64,000 nucleotides of DNA from Symsagittifera roscoffensis (GCF_963678635.1 NC_087065.1:46504381-46568380), one strand, 5' to 3'. Numbered from the stretch's first letter, positions 34,222-46,537 are shown. The notes: generated by a model from the sequence alone, not told the origin. Numbers and translations: made by a program.

Positions 34222-34664
34222 CTATGTAGTAAATATTTTTGAGTATTATTTGAGTGTTTTCCTTGAATCTGTGCAGTTCTAACATTTTTGATTTGTTTGT
34301 AACTTTGTTTTAAGTTTTTGCATTACTTGTTTCTTTTTTTTTCTCTAGTTTATGGATTTTTGTTTCAGTTAGTGGATCAAAACTTTTCAGCAAACAAGTT
34401 TTTATTACGATTAATTCTGAAGGAAGTATTTTCATTTTCAGTGGTAGGAAAATGAAAATACTTCCTTCAGAATTAATCGTAATAAAAACTTGTTTGCTGA
34501 AAAGTTTTGATCCACTAACTGAAACAAAAATTCATAAACTAGAGAAAAAAAAAGAAACAAGTAATGCAAAAACTTAAAACGAAGTTACAAAACAAATCAA
34601 AAAAGTAAAAACTGGACAGATTCAAGGAAAAAACTCAAATAATACGCATAAATATTTACTTATA
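34222..34664. repeat. Fold-back element, arms about 215 bp
   Basis: Left arm about 34222-34439 and right arm 34448-34664 are inverted repeats separated by only eight bases (AGTGGTAG). The inner 150 bases match almost perfectly, while the outer part has more changes. Could extrude as a cruciform or yield a long hairpin RNA. Just beyond it, ATTAATAAATGTTTACTTAT is a partial repeat of the right arm end. Confidence 0.85.
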
Positions 34665-36732
34665 AATGAAGAACGAAAAAGAAATCAAAAACCATTAGAA
34701 ATTAATAAATGTTTACTTATAATTGAAGAACAAAAACGAAATTAAACACGAAGTAGAAATTAAAAAAAGTTTAGCACATTTAAATGAGCAAGTACCAGTT
34801 AACAAAATTATTGGAAGTTTTGAATGGTATATGTATGTACAACTCATGTATGTACAAGTTACTTGATAGCACATTAACATGACATTGTTTAGAAGCCAGC
34901 CTCGGTTGAATATATTGTTTTTTGTTGATATGTATTTTATACCATGCACCAGGTATTGTATAACATCCGGGTTATAGGAACCAAATTACACCTTTGTCAA
35001 AGTTCAAAGTATACAGAAACCGTGAAAGCGACCTCTTATTTCAACCAAAAGGTACGTTTTTGAAAATCTAATCTAGGCTCTAATTTGACAGATTTTGATG
35101 GGTTAGTGTCAATGTATTACAGGAAAAAAAAATTTATTTTTATTTGGTTCGATATGAAAATTTTAAAAAATCTTAATTTAGATTTTTAAACTATTGTAAA
35201 AGGCTCAAAACAAACAAAGTGGTAGGAAGGGTTGTTAAAAGTGCTAACAAAGTGAAGTAAGTTTAAGAACCGTGTTTTTTGAGATTCTAATATTTCACTG
35301 AACTATAATTTTTGACTTACACTCAACTGAGTTCGCAAGAAAACAATATACTCATTTAATAAAAAATAAATTTTCTTCGTAAACATTAAAACTGGTTTTA
35401 GAAGTCGTATATATTTTGTATTATTTTTGAAGACAAAGAGACCAATTTTGTAGACCCTAATTGAGCGCTTCGTTTTCTCGAAATTGAATCAGCAAAAAAC
35501 ATCGCAGTTTTGTAACAGTAGTGAGTCAATTATTTTTGAGTGCGGTGCTTGCAATATCAGTGGCAGTTTATTAACAAACTGGTCCAACCATATATCGAAG
35601 TATCCTTTCTCTTCTTTTCCACTCTTATTCTCATCCTGATCGCCATTGATTGATGCTATCTCAAACACCTACCGAACAATAGAGGCCTGCCTTTGTACTA
35701 TTTTGAAAAATCCTTTTTGGTGACTTACTCAAAAAAATTGTTGAAGGCAACTTTGGCGCGAACATAGAATACATTTTCCAAAAAATGACTGTAAACGCTT
35801 TTTTTGGCATATTTTTTTTCAAAATTTTGCTAGCGATGTAGAAAATTTGGTCATAAATGATCTTTATAGCAATATGGGAGAGAGCTCAGAAAATCAGTTT
35901 GGCCAAACCTCAATCAATTTTAAAGTTTTTGAAAAAAATCATCCATAAAGTGAGCCTCTTAAGTAGTCCAACTAACTTTAAGAACAGAATACTCTCCAAT
36001 TCTTTGTATCATTTAGTTTATTTTTGTTTGATAATAATAAAAAATCGTTTTACTAAAAAAACACCAATTTTTATTTAAAAACACTTTTTAGAATTTGAGC
36101 AAATTTTTTGAGAATATATCCTTCGTAATTTGTGATTGAATTAAAAAGCCAAAAATGATGCAATTTTGGGGTAAAATTATGGACCTGTCTTTCGCAAAAA
36201 ATGCATTATATTAATTCTGCTAAAACTCTCAGCAAGTTTTGTCGTCCTCAGTTTTCACCGAAAGTCAACCCATTTTGAGAAAAACGCATTTTAAATGTTT
36301 AGTTTAATGCATTATATTCGTATGATTTAAATCAGCACTGTAACTGTGTTGAGAACCTCTCTGCTCTATTTTAGTTTATCAACCATTTGTCTGAAGGTCA
36401 ATCACCTGCTTCTCAAGTTGACCATTGAACCTAGTCGGATGTTATTGATTATAAAGATTCTGACACCTAGTGTATTGTCCAGTTTTGGTTGACACATTTA
36501 TAACATTAATAACAAGCAGATTTATAGCATAATAACTAAATGAGAAGAAAAGCCTGTCCAGTGTTTTTTTAGTGGAAAAAAGCTGCCCAGAAATACTTTC
36601 AGTGCTTTAAGGAGATAGATTCTAATGCCTGCATCAAAAAAGTTACACATAAAAAATAAATTATATTTGGATTTATTGATGTAGTAATTTTCAACTAAAG
36701 ACATAATTTTAATTTATTTGTCTTTGTTTTAG
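34665..36732. other. Non-genic end of gene A's last intron
   Basis: AT-rich; short direct repeats at 34650-34770. Nothing else recognised until the acceptor at 36732. Confidence 0.5.
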
Positions 36733-37002
36733 AAATTAAGGCAAGTTCAGGACTTTGGGAGCACTCTGCGACAGTCCAACTCTCACCCATCTACCCAATC
36801 AGGACCCAGGAGACAAAACAACCAATCAAATCACTCAACTAACCATCATCCAATCACAACCCAGAGCAAAAACAATCACCAGAGTGAGGCATTTCTTCAG
36901 TTAGTGGAGAGGGAAAAACAGAGAAAAGCGATCAGGAGGAAGATGAGCAGTGAATCAAATGACTCTGACCTCTCAAACAGCTCTTCCACCACCCTGTTCT
37001 AG
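36733..37002 (+). CDS. Gene A, last coding exon
   Basis: Acceptor TTTGTTTTAG|AAA and stop TAG at 37000-37002; 89 codons with no internal Met-initiated frame of note, so it is easily missed. It reads KLRQVQDFGSTLRQSNSHPS, then a Gln/Asn/His/Ser-rich stretch with repeated NNQSNH-type motifs, a basic helix EAFLQLVEREKQRKAIRRKM and a Ser-rich acidic tail ending TTLF. Phase 0 agrees with exon 4 although 18.3 kb apart. The much lower AT content than the surroundings and the codon-like pattern support it. Additional small exons in the intron cannot be excluded. The complete coding length is 1734 bases including the stop, exactly divisible by three. Confidence 0.75.
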   Translation, partial: KLRQVQDFGSTLRQSNSHPSTQSGPRRQNNQSNHSTNHHPITTQSKNNHQSEAFLQLVEREKQRKAIRRKMSSESNDSDLSNSSSTTLF

Positions 37003-37124
37003 TCACAAAGACAAAATTAGATGCAGTTTTAAAAACTCAAAAATCTACATTCAGTTTTAATTCCTAATGTAAGGAGACTATATGATTATAATTAAGTTTA
37101 GATTTGACTCAAGTCTAGTCTTGG

Positions 37125-37536
37125 CAAGGGCGGATCTAAGATTTTCTCGAGGGGGTGAAGCAAAATTTTAAAAAATCCGCGGATTTTTTTGATTTTCCGG
37201 CGGTTTTTTTTTATTTTCCGAGCTTTCCCAAAGCACTAAAACACCCTATTGTGGCCAAATTTTGGGCGCCACTGGCAAATTTTGAAAAACACGCCAAAAA
37301 ACGCTTTTTTAGGCATGTTTTGGAACATTTTGACCAAAAAGTTGCGTTTTTTTCGGCGTGCGCTCCCCCCTCAACATTAGTATATAGTGGCGCCAAAGGC
37401 GCCTTCAGAAAATTTTTAGGGTCCGTCAATAAAAATGAATACCTCAAATAGTACAAAGGGGGTCGACATGGGGTCGAATCCCTGAGAAGGTGTGACGTCG
37501 GCCGCCCCCCCCCCCCTTCCCCTAAATCAGCCCCTG
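37125..37536. mobile_element. hAT-like MITE, independent insertion
   Basis: Begins CAAGGGCGGATCTAAGATTT and ends AAATCAGCCCCTG. Flanks AGTCTTGG / AGTCTATG agree at six of eight positions, as for an aged 8-bp target duplication. Interior blocks match the 6414 element (CTCGAGGGGG, TTAGTATATA.TGGCGCC, GGTCGACA.GGGGTCGAATCC). It contains a C14 run near the 3' end. Confidence 0.7.
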
Positions 37537-38200
37537 AGTCTATGGATGACCCGCGCAGCTCAAGTTTATTTCAATATGGGCAGATTTAGTGAAATCTTAG
37601 AGTTTGCCAACACTGAATAACGTAAAATAGTACCAAAAAATGGGTGGCAAAGGTGTCAAATTTGTGATTTGACTTGTTGTGTAGTAAAATGATGGGATAG
37701 TAGAAAGTTTGCCGAATTAATTTTCCGAGCTTTCTATTAGGACGCGGTTTTCTACAAAATAAGTGAGACATAAATGCCGGTTTTGATGATTTTACTTAAA
37801 GAATACAAAAAATGCAGTTTAATTTGAAACTTTTGAAACTTGTACAAAAAACAATTAAACTTTTTTGGGCTCCGTTTGTAAGATATTGGGTTTGTAAGAG
37901 ATTGTTTGATTAGAAGAGATGAAAAATGATTTTTCAAAAAAACTGAGAATAGCCGAAGATCCAAACCTGCACCTTCGCTCGTCTGGAAATGTCTGATAGT
38001 GACCGATCCATCTTTTTTCGCTCTTTAGAGGGCGGCGAAATGCGAATCATTCTTGCCAACCATAGCAAGTTGAAAGACCATTTCAAAGTTTTGATTGCAT
38101 ATCATGCAAATGGCACCGTGGAACTCCAGCAGCAGCAGAGCACAATTTTGCAGGAAATTATTAGAACTATTAACCATTAAGTATTTCCTTCCGTTATTTT

Positions 38201-38800
38201 TCAAACAATTATTTGTTGAACCTCTGGGATTTCTTTTAGAATTCCAGGTGTAGATAGCTTTGATCGGCGTCTCTGAGGGATGTTTTCAACGATCACCCGT
38301 TCACGACTGTTTGAATGTTTTTCCAGATTGATGCGCTGTCCCGGTTCAAAATTAAAATGTGTTAGTGCCACAGGCGTTTTCAAAAGCACTTTATAATTTG
38401 ACATACAAAATTGCTGTGGTTTTAGAATAGTACCGAAGGTGTCAATTTTTCGATACGAAACTATTTTTCCTCGGAGAGGCGTTTTAGAAACATTTAAAAT
38501 GAAGTTTTTTAATGTTGTGTATCTGATTAATGTCTGTTTGATAGCCGTCTTTGTTCAAAGTTCAGATCTCTCTTCAGAACGGTTCGAGTTCTGCTACTTA
38601 TAACCAGACTTTGAAGTTGGCACCGCTGTCAGACAAATTGGATTGTGGAAACCAGGTTTCAAAAGCAATAATCTGGACATACAGTTGCATAAGATGCGAA
38701 CTGTGTCGGTAAAGTCTGACCCATCAAAATTTGGTCTCCAAAACTTGTCGCGAATGTCTGAGCATAAAGTAGATAATGTCTCGACCTGAAACACGGACCT
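38201..38800 (-). pseudogene. Ty3/gypsy-like integrase remnant
   Basis: On the minus strand, 38794-38594 reads LCSDIRDKFWRPNFDGSDFT then VRILCNC, resembling the zinc-binding segment (I-x-x-x-F-W-P ... V-x-x-C-x-x-C) of retroelement integrases, followed by LLLKPGFHNPICL. 38404-38201 reads a basic segment with RVIVENIPQRRRSKLSTPGI, similar to the C-terminal integrase region in which K-x-W-x-x-x-G-x-I is common. The DDE core between them is absent and there are stops. Assignment is by resemblance only. Confidence 0.4.
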
Positions 38801-39123
38801 CTAGCTGTCTGATCTAGCTGTTTCCGCCTGTTGCGATAGTCGCCACTGATCTTTTTGGTCGCGAAAGTCTGGAGATGTCATCTTCTGATCGCGAAATTCT
38901 GGAATTACTAAAAAGTTGTCGCAATAATCTGGACTTATAAATGCTGACAACCTCAGCCCTAGAGCATTAGAAGAGAAACCATTCTGAATTAGAATTGGAA
39001 AAGTGTGAGCCGTCTGTGATCTGAGTTCTTATTATAATTTTTGAAAACGCCCGGAAATAGTTTTGAAACACTTTTCGAAAGCAGCTTTGGAAAAAAATGT
39101 GTTTTTCTTTCTTTCAATTGAGA

Positions 39124-39343
39124 TTTATCCACGGGGGAAAGGACCAACACAAGAGCTGTACAGCTCAACACGGCGAACCGCTGTTGTGCCCCTGTTTAAG
39201 AACTACATGCAATTTTTTTGGTTATTTTTCTGGGCTGGGTAATGTTGCTTCACCCTCAAGCAACGAGCACGGATCATAGTGGGCCTCGAACATCCGACCT
39301 TTCGATTGAGAGGCGGAGACGTAACCACTTCACCACCGCTCCC
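39124..39343 (-). mobile_element. tRNA-derived SINE
   Basis: On the minus strand it starts GGAGCGGTGGTGAAGTGGTT (A-box region) and has GGTCGGATGTTCGAGGCCC (B box) about 40 bases on; a tRNA-unrelated body follows and the 3' end is GTGGATAAA. It is flanked by CAATTGAGA (39115-39123) and CAATCGAGA (39344-39352), a target duplication with one mismatch. The paralogous position in the other tandem copy (about 40960) has a single CAATCGAGA and no insert. Confidence 0.8.
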
Positions 39344-40109
39344 CAATCGAGAAGCCTATAGCTTGTGTCAGGGGCGCCTTTAGAAGGATTGAACAACCTC
39401 ACCATCCAAAGGCCTGGGTTGGCAGAAAATGCTACGATACAAATTCATACTACGAAAAAATGCTTGTCATTCATTTTCAAACAACTTTATAGACTACAAA
39501 ATTTTTTATTAAATTAGCTTCAGATGCAATTTCGCCATGCTATGAAAGTTTATGACGAGCTTTTTTCCATACTCCAAAATTCAAATAATTAAACTGCTTA
39601 TCAAAGTTCTTTTCACAAAAGGTATGAAAATGTCAATTATCCTGAAATATGAAATTGTAGGATATGCCTTTTTTCCATACTTGTAAATAGTATGACAAGA
39701 ATTTTTCCATAGTATGAAATTGTACGACAAGCATTTGTTTCAATTTATAAAACTGGATGAAATGCAATTCATGAATCAATGAAACTGATTTGCTAACTTC
39801 TTGCCATTTTCAAAAACTAACAAGGAGGCTTGTAGATTTCAGAAAAAATCATAAAGCGTGCCATCTCGAATATCAAAAAAATATAATAGTTGGGAACCTC
39901 GACTGCAATTTACACTTATTCTCTTCAAGTTTGAGACAGCTGAAAACTCCTGTTCCTAAATGGATTATACCTAGAAAGGAGCTTCACTTAAAAATAAAAA
40001 AAACCTGAGATCAAGGTCGCTGCAAGACACGCTCCACGTGCAACCAGCAGTCACCACCTGTATGCGTTTCCAACCATATTCAGTCTCTGAATTCAGAAAC
40101 TCTATATAA

Positions 40110-40400
40110 GACTCGTTCTCCTCTCCACCCAAAAAATCGCCCCTTTGATACTATTTTCCATAACTTTATTTTGGCCGACCGACACCAAAACTTTGCTTGA
40201 AGGGCCTTTGCCGCCAATATAAACTAATTTAGAGGAAAAACCGCGCCGAAAAGTGAAATTTTGGCTACATTTTTCCGAAGAGCTCAAAAAAATATCTGCG
40301 GCGTATAAACTTTCTCGAAAGAGGATTGTCAGTGTTTTGGCAGATTTCGGAAAAAAAATTTGGTCGACTTGAAAAAAGATCATCAAAATCTCCCGCTGGT
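40110..40400 (-). mobile_element. Relic related to the hAT-like MITE (tandem copy 1)
   Basis: Minus strand has AATTAGTTTATATTGGCGGC, TGTCGGTCGGCCAAAAT and CTCTTTCGAGAAAGTTTATA, matching interior blocks of the 6414 element. Termini are not preserved. Copy 2 is at 41740-42030. Confidence 0.55.
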
Positions 40401-41739
40401 TTTTCTTCAATACTCTTATATAAACGTTTACGAGGCCAAACTGTGCATTCTTTGAATTGTAAGCGGAATTGAAATTACCAATTTAAATTGAATTTTTTGC
40501 GATGGTCATCAGCAAGACTATCCAACAGTTCAATCTCAATTACTGCCAGCAGTTTAAAATCATCAGCTAAATCACAAATACTGAAGAATTAACACCTTTC
40601 TGATCTCAAATACTAAAAAAAATGAATTCTTTTCTGATCTCAAATACTAAAAAATTAACACCTTTCCGACTTTAAATACTGAAAGAATGATCAAATTTCC
40701 TATCTCAAATACTAAAAAATTGAACATTTATTTTCTTGGAACTACTAAAAAGTTGTCGCATTAATCTGGAATTATAAATGCTGACAACCTCAGCCCTAGA
40801 GCATTAGAAGAGAAGCCATTCTGAATTAGAATTGCAAAAGTGTGAGCTGTCTGTGATCTGAGTTTTTATTATAGTTTTTGAAAACGCCCGGAAATAATTT
40901 TGAAACATTTTGCGAAAGTAGCTTTGGATTCAAATGTGTTTTTCTTTCTTCAATCGAGAAACTTATAGCTAGTGTCAGCGGCGCTCTTAGAAGAATTGAA
41001 CAATCTCACCATCCAAAGGCCCGGGTTGGCAGAAAATGCTAGGATACAATTTCATACTATGAAAAAATGCTTGTCATTCATTTTCAAACAATTTTATAGA
41101 CTACAAAATTTTTTATTAAATTAGCTTCAGATGCATTTTTGCCATGCTATGAAAGTTAAGGACGAGTTTTTTTTTCCAAAAATAAGATAATTAAAACTGC
41201 TTATCAAAGTTCTTTTTCACAAAAATTATGAAAATGTCAATTATCCTGTTATATGAAATTGTAGGAAATGCCTTTTCCCATACTTGTGAATAGTATGACA
41301 AGAATTTTTCCATAGTATGAAATTGTACGACAAGCATTTGTTTCAATTTAAAAAACTGGATGAAATGCAATTCATGAATCAATGAAATTGATTTGCTAAC
41401 TTCTTGCCATTTTCAAAAATTAAAAAGGAGGCTTGTAGATTTCAAAAAAAATCGTAACCGCGTGCCATCTCGAGTATCGAAAAAATATAATAGTTGGGAA
41501 CCTCGACTGCGTTTTACACTTATTCTCTTCAAGTTTGAGACAGCTGAAAACTCCTGTTCCTTAATGGATTATACCTAGAAAGGAGCTTCACTTAAAAATT
41601 AAAAAAAAACTTGAGATTAAAGTCGCTGCAAGACGCGATCCACGTGCAACCAGCAGTCGTCACCACCTGTATGCGTTTCCAATCACATTCAGTCTCTGAA
41701 TTCAGAAACTCTATAAAAGATTCGACCTCCTCTCCACCC

Positions 41740-42030
41740 CAAAAACTGCATCTTTGATACTGTTTTCCATAACTTTATTTTGGCCGACCGACACCAAAAC
41801 TTTGCTTGAAGGGCCTTTGCCGCCAATATAAACTAATTTAGAGGACAAACCGCGCCGAAAAGTGAACTTTTAGCTAAATTTTTCCAAGGAGCTCAAAAAA
41901 TTGTCTGCGGCGTATAAACTTCCTCGAAAGAGGATTGTCAGTGTTTTGGCAGATTTCGGAAAAAATTTTGGTCGACTTGAAAAAAGATCATCAAAATGTT
42001 CAAAACTGTTTTTGAAAAAGCTCACCCTTT
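41740..42030 (-). mobile_element. Relic related to the hAT-like MITE (tandem copy 2)
   Basis: Same blocks as 40110-40400, carried by the tandem duplication. Confidence 0.55.
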
Positions 42031-42726
42031 GCGGGAAAATTCTATATCTCCCACTGGTTTTTCTTCGATACACTTAAAAAAAATTTTTCGAGGCTAAACT
42101 GTGCATTCTTTGAATTGTAAGCGGAGTTGAAATTACCAATCTAAATTGAATTTTTTGCGATGGTCATCAGCAAGACTGTCCAACAGTTCGATCTCAATTA
42201 CTACCAGCAGTTTAAACTCATCAGCTAAATCACAAATACTGCAAGAATTAACACCTTTCTGATCTCAAATACTGAAAAAATGAAATCTTTTCCGATCTCA
42301 AATACTAAAAAAAGAACACCTTTCCGATCTTAAATACTGAAAGAATGATCAAATTTCCGGTCTCAAATACTAAAAAATTGAAGATTTTTTTGATCTCAAA
42401 CAGTGAAAGAAAGAACAACTTTCTGATCTGATATACTGAAAAATAAAATTAAAAACAATGAAATCTATATTTCTTATATTACTTATTTACAATCAGATTT
42501 TGATTTTAAAATGCAAAGAGTTTAACTGTTGACTCAAACATAGACACTTTTTTCAGACTGTGATTTTGTTTTCTGTAAATTTTGTTATGCTGGTTGATAT
42601 AAACATTCAATAAACATTTGGTATTCTGTATTCTGTGACAGTCTTGTCTTTAAACTGAGTTCAAACATTTTAACTTTTCATTTACTGACTTTCGCAAAGC
42701 TTCATTTGTAACGCACGATCAAAACA

Positions 42727-43122
42727 ATGGCAGAAACTTCTGGTGATGAAAAACCACTTTGGTGGAAAAGACATCATGAACTGTACGACACGTCGGAACG
42801 ACTTGATCCCGAATCCGTTTTCTACCAAAAGGACACTCGGTTATCTAAACCTCGGTCGGTACGACCTGTTCACCTTATCCCCTCGCGAGTTTACCCTAAA
42901 ACAAGTCGAGCTCCACGATCTCGAGTGCCTCATTTAGACCCGGTAGCGGAATCGATTTACCAGCAGAAACGGTCGGAAAATGAACGCTTGAACAGAATGG
43001 ATCAATACAAGCAAATTTTGACAAGACTGAAGTATAATGACGAGTTTGCGCAGAAATACACAGGAAAAAAATTCCATGATTACGAATTGATGCACCCTCG
43101 ATTTTGGTTTCCCGCCAACCAG
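42727..43122 (+). CDS. Gene C, exon 1 (unrecognised protein)
   Basis: Starts at the ATG in ACAATGGCAGAAACT and ends at CCAACCAG|GTTTGG, phase 0 (132 codons). The peptide is rich in charged and aromatic residues: WWKRHHELYDTSERLDPESV, then a Pro/Arg segment with HLIPSRVYPKTSRAPRSRV, and a helix from AESIYQQKRSENERLNRMDQ into ILTRLKYNDEFAQKYTG. It joins in phase with 46441 and 49059 to give 328 residues. There is no signal peptide or membrane segment. I do not recognise the family; the combination of Pro/Arg linkers and long helices is common in axonemal and other cytoskeletal proteins, but that is a guess. Confidence 0.8.
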
Positions 43123-43439
43123 GTTTGGTTTTGAGGAAGTGTTTAGGGTGGTGTTAACTGGGTTCTTGGTTTGAATTTCCTCCCAGTCAGTGTCAAATAT
43201 TTTTTCACGCAGAATTCACCAATTTAACACAATGAAATAGTGAGTGGAAGGGGCGGATTTCCGTGAGGGGGATGTTTTAGGAAAAAGATTGAGAATGCTT
43301 TAGGAAAAAGATTTAGGTCCGGCCGGAATTTCGTTTTTTGTTTGGAATTTCGTTTTTTGTTTTCTTTTGAGACGCTTTGGAAATACTTTTTAATTTCCTC
43401 ATTAAAATTAGTTTTTCTATTTAGAAAAAAAATCCAATA

Positions 43440-46150
43440 AAGTGGTTACAATGGAAAGACCGCGCAGCTTTCTTTGTTCAAAACTATTCCTCTAGTCTCT
43501 TCTTACCTTACTCCTATTTCTACAGCTTTCCGAAAAAAATATGGTGAGACTTTTTGATTCATTTTACTGGATTTTTTTAATTTCTCAAAAAAGGCTCTGC
43601 AGATCTACACTTTTGGGTTCAATAGACAGAACGGGTTTTGAGAAGCTTCCATGCGTAATCGTCTATTTCCAAACTTTTCAAACAAAAAGTCCGGGCCCTA
43701 AGAAAAAACAAACGTGGTGGGTTCAATTTTGAAAAACTCCGTTGTATAAAACTACGCCAAAATTATTTTAAATAAAACAATCATCGCCCTTTGAAAAGTC
43801 AAACCTTTAATTTTTGCCATTTTTCTAGAAGTAGAAAATTTTAGACTTTTCCGATTGAGCCGCAACACACACATTTTTGCAACCAGTAATGGCCATCAGA
43901 AAAGTTAAAAATTTAATTTTTGGACCATTTTTCACAATTATTTTGTTCTTGAAGACTACCATTCCTAATTTGAAACTTCGCGTTCAATCGAAAAAATGGA
44001 TTGTGCGAAGCTTCTCTGCTTAATTTTCTACTTCTACTATTTGATATGGCCCTAACCAAACACAAGAATCTATGGATCTCGGAAAAGTCTCTTTTTTTCT
44101 TCGTTTCCCTATTTTTGAATCTTTCTGATTTTTTTTTGAAATTTGCCCTCCTCAGTCTGAAATTTTGAGTTCAACAAAAAATATAGTTTTAAGGTTCTCT
44201 GCATAAGCAGCTAGGCTAGAAATGTTTATAAAAAAAACTATGACCCTGGGATGTCATTTTTTGATTTTGGACATTTTTGGGAATTTTATGCCTTCTCTTG
44301 ATAAGTATCTTGCCAAATCGGATATCTGGTCCAAGGTTTTAATTTAACCAACAGATTTGATTGTAGGAAACCTTCCTGCTGAAGCACAAACTCCCGGTTT
44401 TTTTATAAAAAAAAAATATAGCCCTTGAACAGTCGTGGATTTGCAGCTTTGGCCTATTTTGGAAACTTGTTGACTTTTTTCGAAAATTACTCTGCTAATT
44501 TTTAGTCTAATATTCGGTCGAGAAACCCAATTGTCGGTTAGCATTCGGTCGAGAAATCCGAACTTTTTGTGCTTAAGCGATCACAACCTACGTTTTTAAG
44601 AGAAAAAATTATGGCTTTCGGAGAGTCAATTTTTGAACTTTTGACCGTTTTATACTAATTTTAAATTGTTCTTAAAAAGCAGGCTATCAAATCTGAGATA
44701 AATTTTTAATCCAAACAACCGGTTGCGGACCCAAATTTTACGCAGAAGCGGTGAATCTGTTTTTTCCTAACTATCACTCTTCTAAATTTTTTAATAGAGA
44801 AAACAACTAAGGTTTTGGGTATTGTCCAGGTCCAAAAATACCATTTGATCCAAAAAAGTGTCAAATAGTAACATTTAGTTTTACCTGGTCCCTTACTTTT
44901 TTACGGAAGGATGGATTTCAACTCTAGAGGATCTCACTTAGGTATAGACACAAGTTTTAAACATTTTCGGCTTTTTCCTGTTTGATGAAACCTCCTGTTT
45001 GATAATTCCTGTTTAATTAAATTCTTGTTTAAAAAAAACAAGTATCATGAAATTATTTGCGGTTTGGTTTTTTTATGTTTTTTTAGACGCTTTGCAAAAT
45101 TTTTTCATAATTCTCAAAACTACATTTTTTCTCAAAAAATAATTATTCGATTTTCAAAAAGTGGTGCCAATGGCAAGACAGACCAGTCTGTTATATGAAT
45201 TTAAGTTCCCTTTGACTCTTTTTGCCATAACCTATTTTCTACAACCTTTGAAAACTTTTTAAGACGAAGGGTTGATCCGTTTTTATACAAATATACCCTG
45301 CCAATTTTTCCAACTTTGTAATTAAAAAGAACAAATTATTATGGGAAGCTGCCTTGAATCAGCAGTTACGCTGAAAAATTCTCACACAAAAGTTTTTGCA
45401 ATCAAAAATTCAAGTTTTTGATTTTTGAACGTTTTCTGTGTGCCTAAACTTTCCCGTAGTATATTTTTTCATAGTTTCCACAGCCTTTGAAAAAAAACAT
45501 TTGAGAGGATTGTTTGACCCATATTTATAGATTTTTTCTTTTTTTTCTCAAAAACTACCGTACCAAATGTGAGATTTTGCTTTTAGTAAAAAAACGGGTT
45601 ATGTGAAGTTTCCTGTATAAGAGGTCACGCCTAAGCTTTTTACACAAAAAGTTATGGCCCTCGGAAAAGTAAAGTTTTGATTCTTTGACCGTTTATTGGA
45701 ACTTGGTTATTTTTCTCGAAAACAACCCTGCCGATTTTGAAATTTTGGGTTCGATCGAAATATCGAAAGAAATCACTCTGCATTAACGATAAGTTTTTTT
45801 TCACACAATTTGATATGGCTCTTCGGAAAAGTCAAAATTATGGTTTTTGTCGCTTTTCGAAATTTGTCGACCAATCTCGGAAACAACCATCTATAAAATG
45901 AAATATCGGGTTCAATCTAAAAGTTAGACGACTGTTGAGGTAGCCCCTGCATTTGCGGATTCTCCCTATTTTGGTTAGGGGAATATCCCATGGACTTGGA
46001 AAACGTTGGAGAATTTGAGCCTTTTGTAGGAATGTGTTCAATATCGCCCCAAAATACCAATTCTGAGATAAATAAAAATTTTTGATTGCTTTCGCCAAAG
46101 CGTTTTCTCCTTACTTCTGGTAAGAAACCAAATGGACTTGGGAAATACCC
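43440..46150 (+). repeat. Degenerate satellite of about 200-240 bp units in gene C's first intron
   Basis: Recurring blocks in fixed order: TATGGCCCTCGGAAAAGTCA, TTTTTGACCGTTTT, CTCGAAAAC.ACCCTGCC, AATTTTGAAATTTTGGGTTC, and AATCGAAA...GCGAAGCTTCTCTGC. I count about ten imperfect units between roughly 43600 and 46100. Copies are strongly diverged. A related inverted piece lies at 51180-51540. Confidence 0.7.
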
Positions 46151-46440
46151 AATTTTTGAAACTTTGAAAAATAAGCATTACCTTTCGCATGAGTACGTAT
46201 TCTTCAAAATTATCAAACATGTACCTCTAAAATTTAGCTAGTGTTAATTTGTTTATAACACTATGTTTATGTTACCAGAGACTAGTTACAAGCTGTGAAA
46301 TATTATATTCATACTCAAGTTATAAATTACATCTAAAAAATTTCATGCTCGCAAACGAGAAAATTGTTTCTTTTCTAGTAAAGTCTAAGGTGTATAATTT
46401 GATCCTCTGAAATAAATCAGTGTTTAAGTATGATTTTTAG

Positions 46441-46537
46441 ATCAAAGACGAAAAAGAGAAAGAGGCGGTGGCTCAATTTGATTCCAGTGTATTCAATTCA
46501 TTCTGGGAGAACAAAACATTGTACATGCAGAGCATAG
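46441..46537 (+). CDS. Gene C, exon 2
   Basis: Short internal exon of 97 bases between TGATTTTTAG|ATC and AGCATAG|GTATGC. Encodes IKDEKEKEAVAQFDSSVFNS then FWENKTLYMQSI, and leaves one base that joins the next exon as an Asp codon. The phases (0 in, 1 out) match both neighbours exactly, which is the main support. Confidence 0.75.

Larger units (their letters stand above)
38895..42395. repeat. Direct tandem duplication, about 1.65-kb unit
   Basis: Copy 1, about 38895-40735, and copy 2, about 40739-42395, are collinear from ACTACTAAAAAGTTGTCGCA to AAATACTAAAAAATTGAA. They differ by scattered substitutions and by a 220-bp SINE present only in copy 1 and a roughly 50-bp block near 42000-42050 only in copy 2. 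Each ends in a short minisatellite (CTTTC-GATCTCAAATACT plus A-rich spacer) at 40550-40735 and 42235-42440. Confidence 0.85.

Noticed and set aside
37989-38180. 63-codon + strand frame beginning MSDSDRS
   Set aside because: Starts plausibly but shows no domain, ends in Gln-rich sequence, and lies beside retroelement debris; I could not find neighbouring exons.
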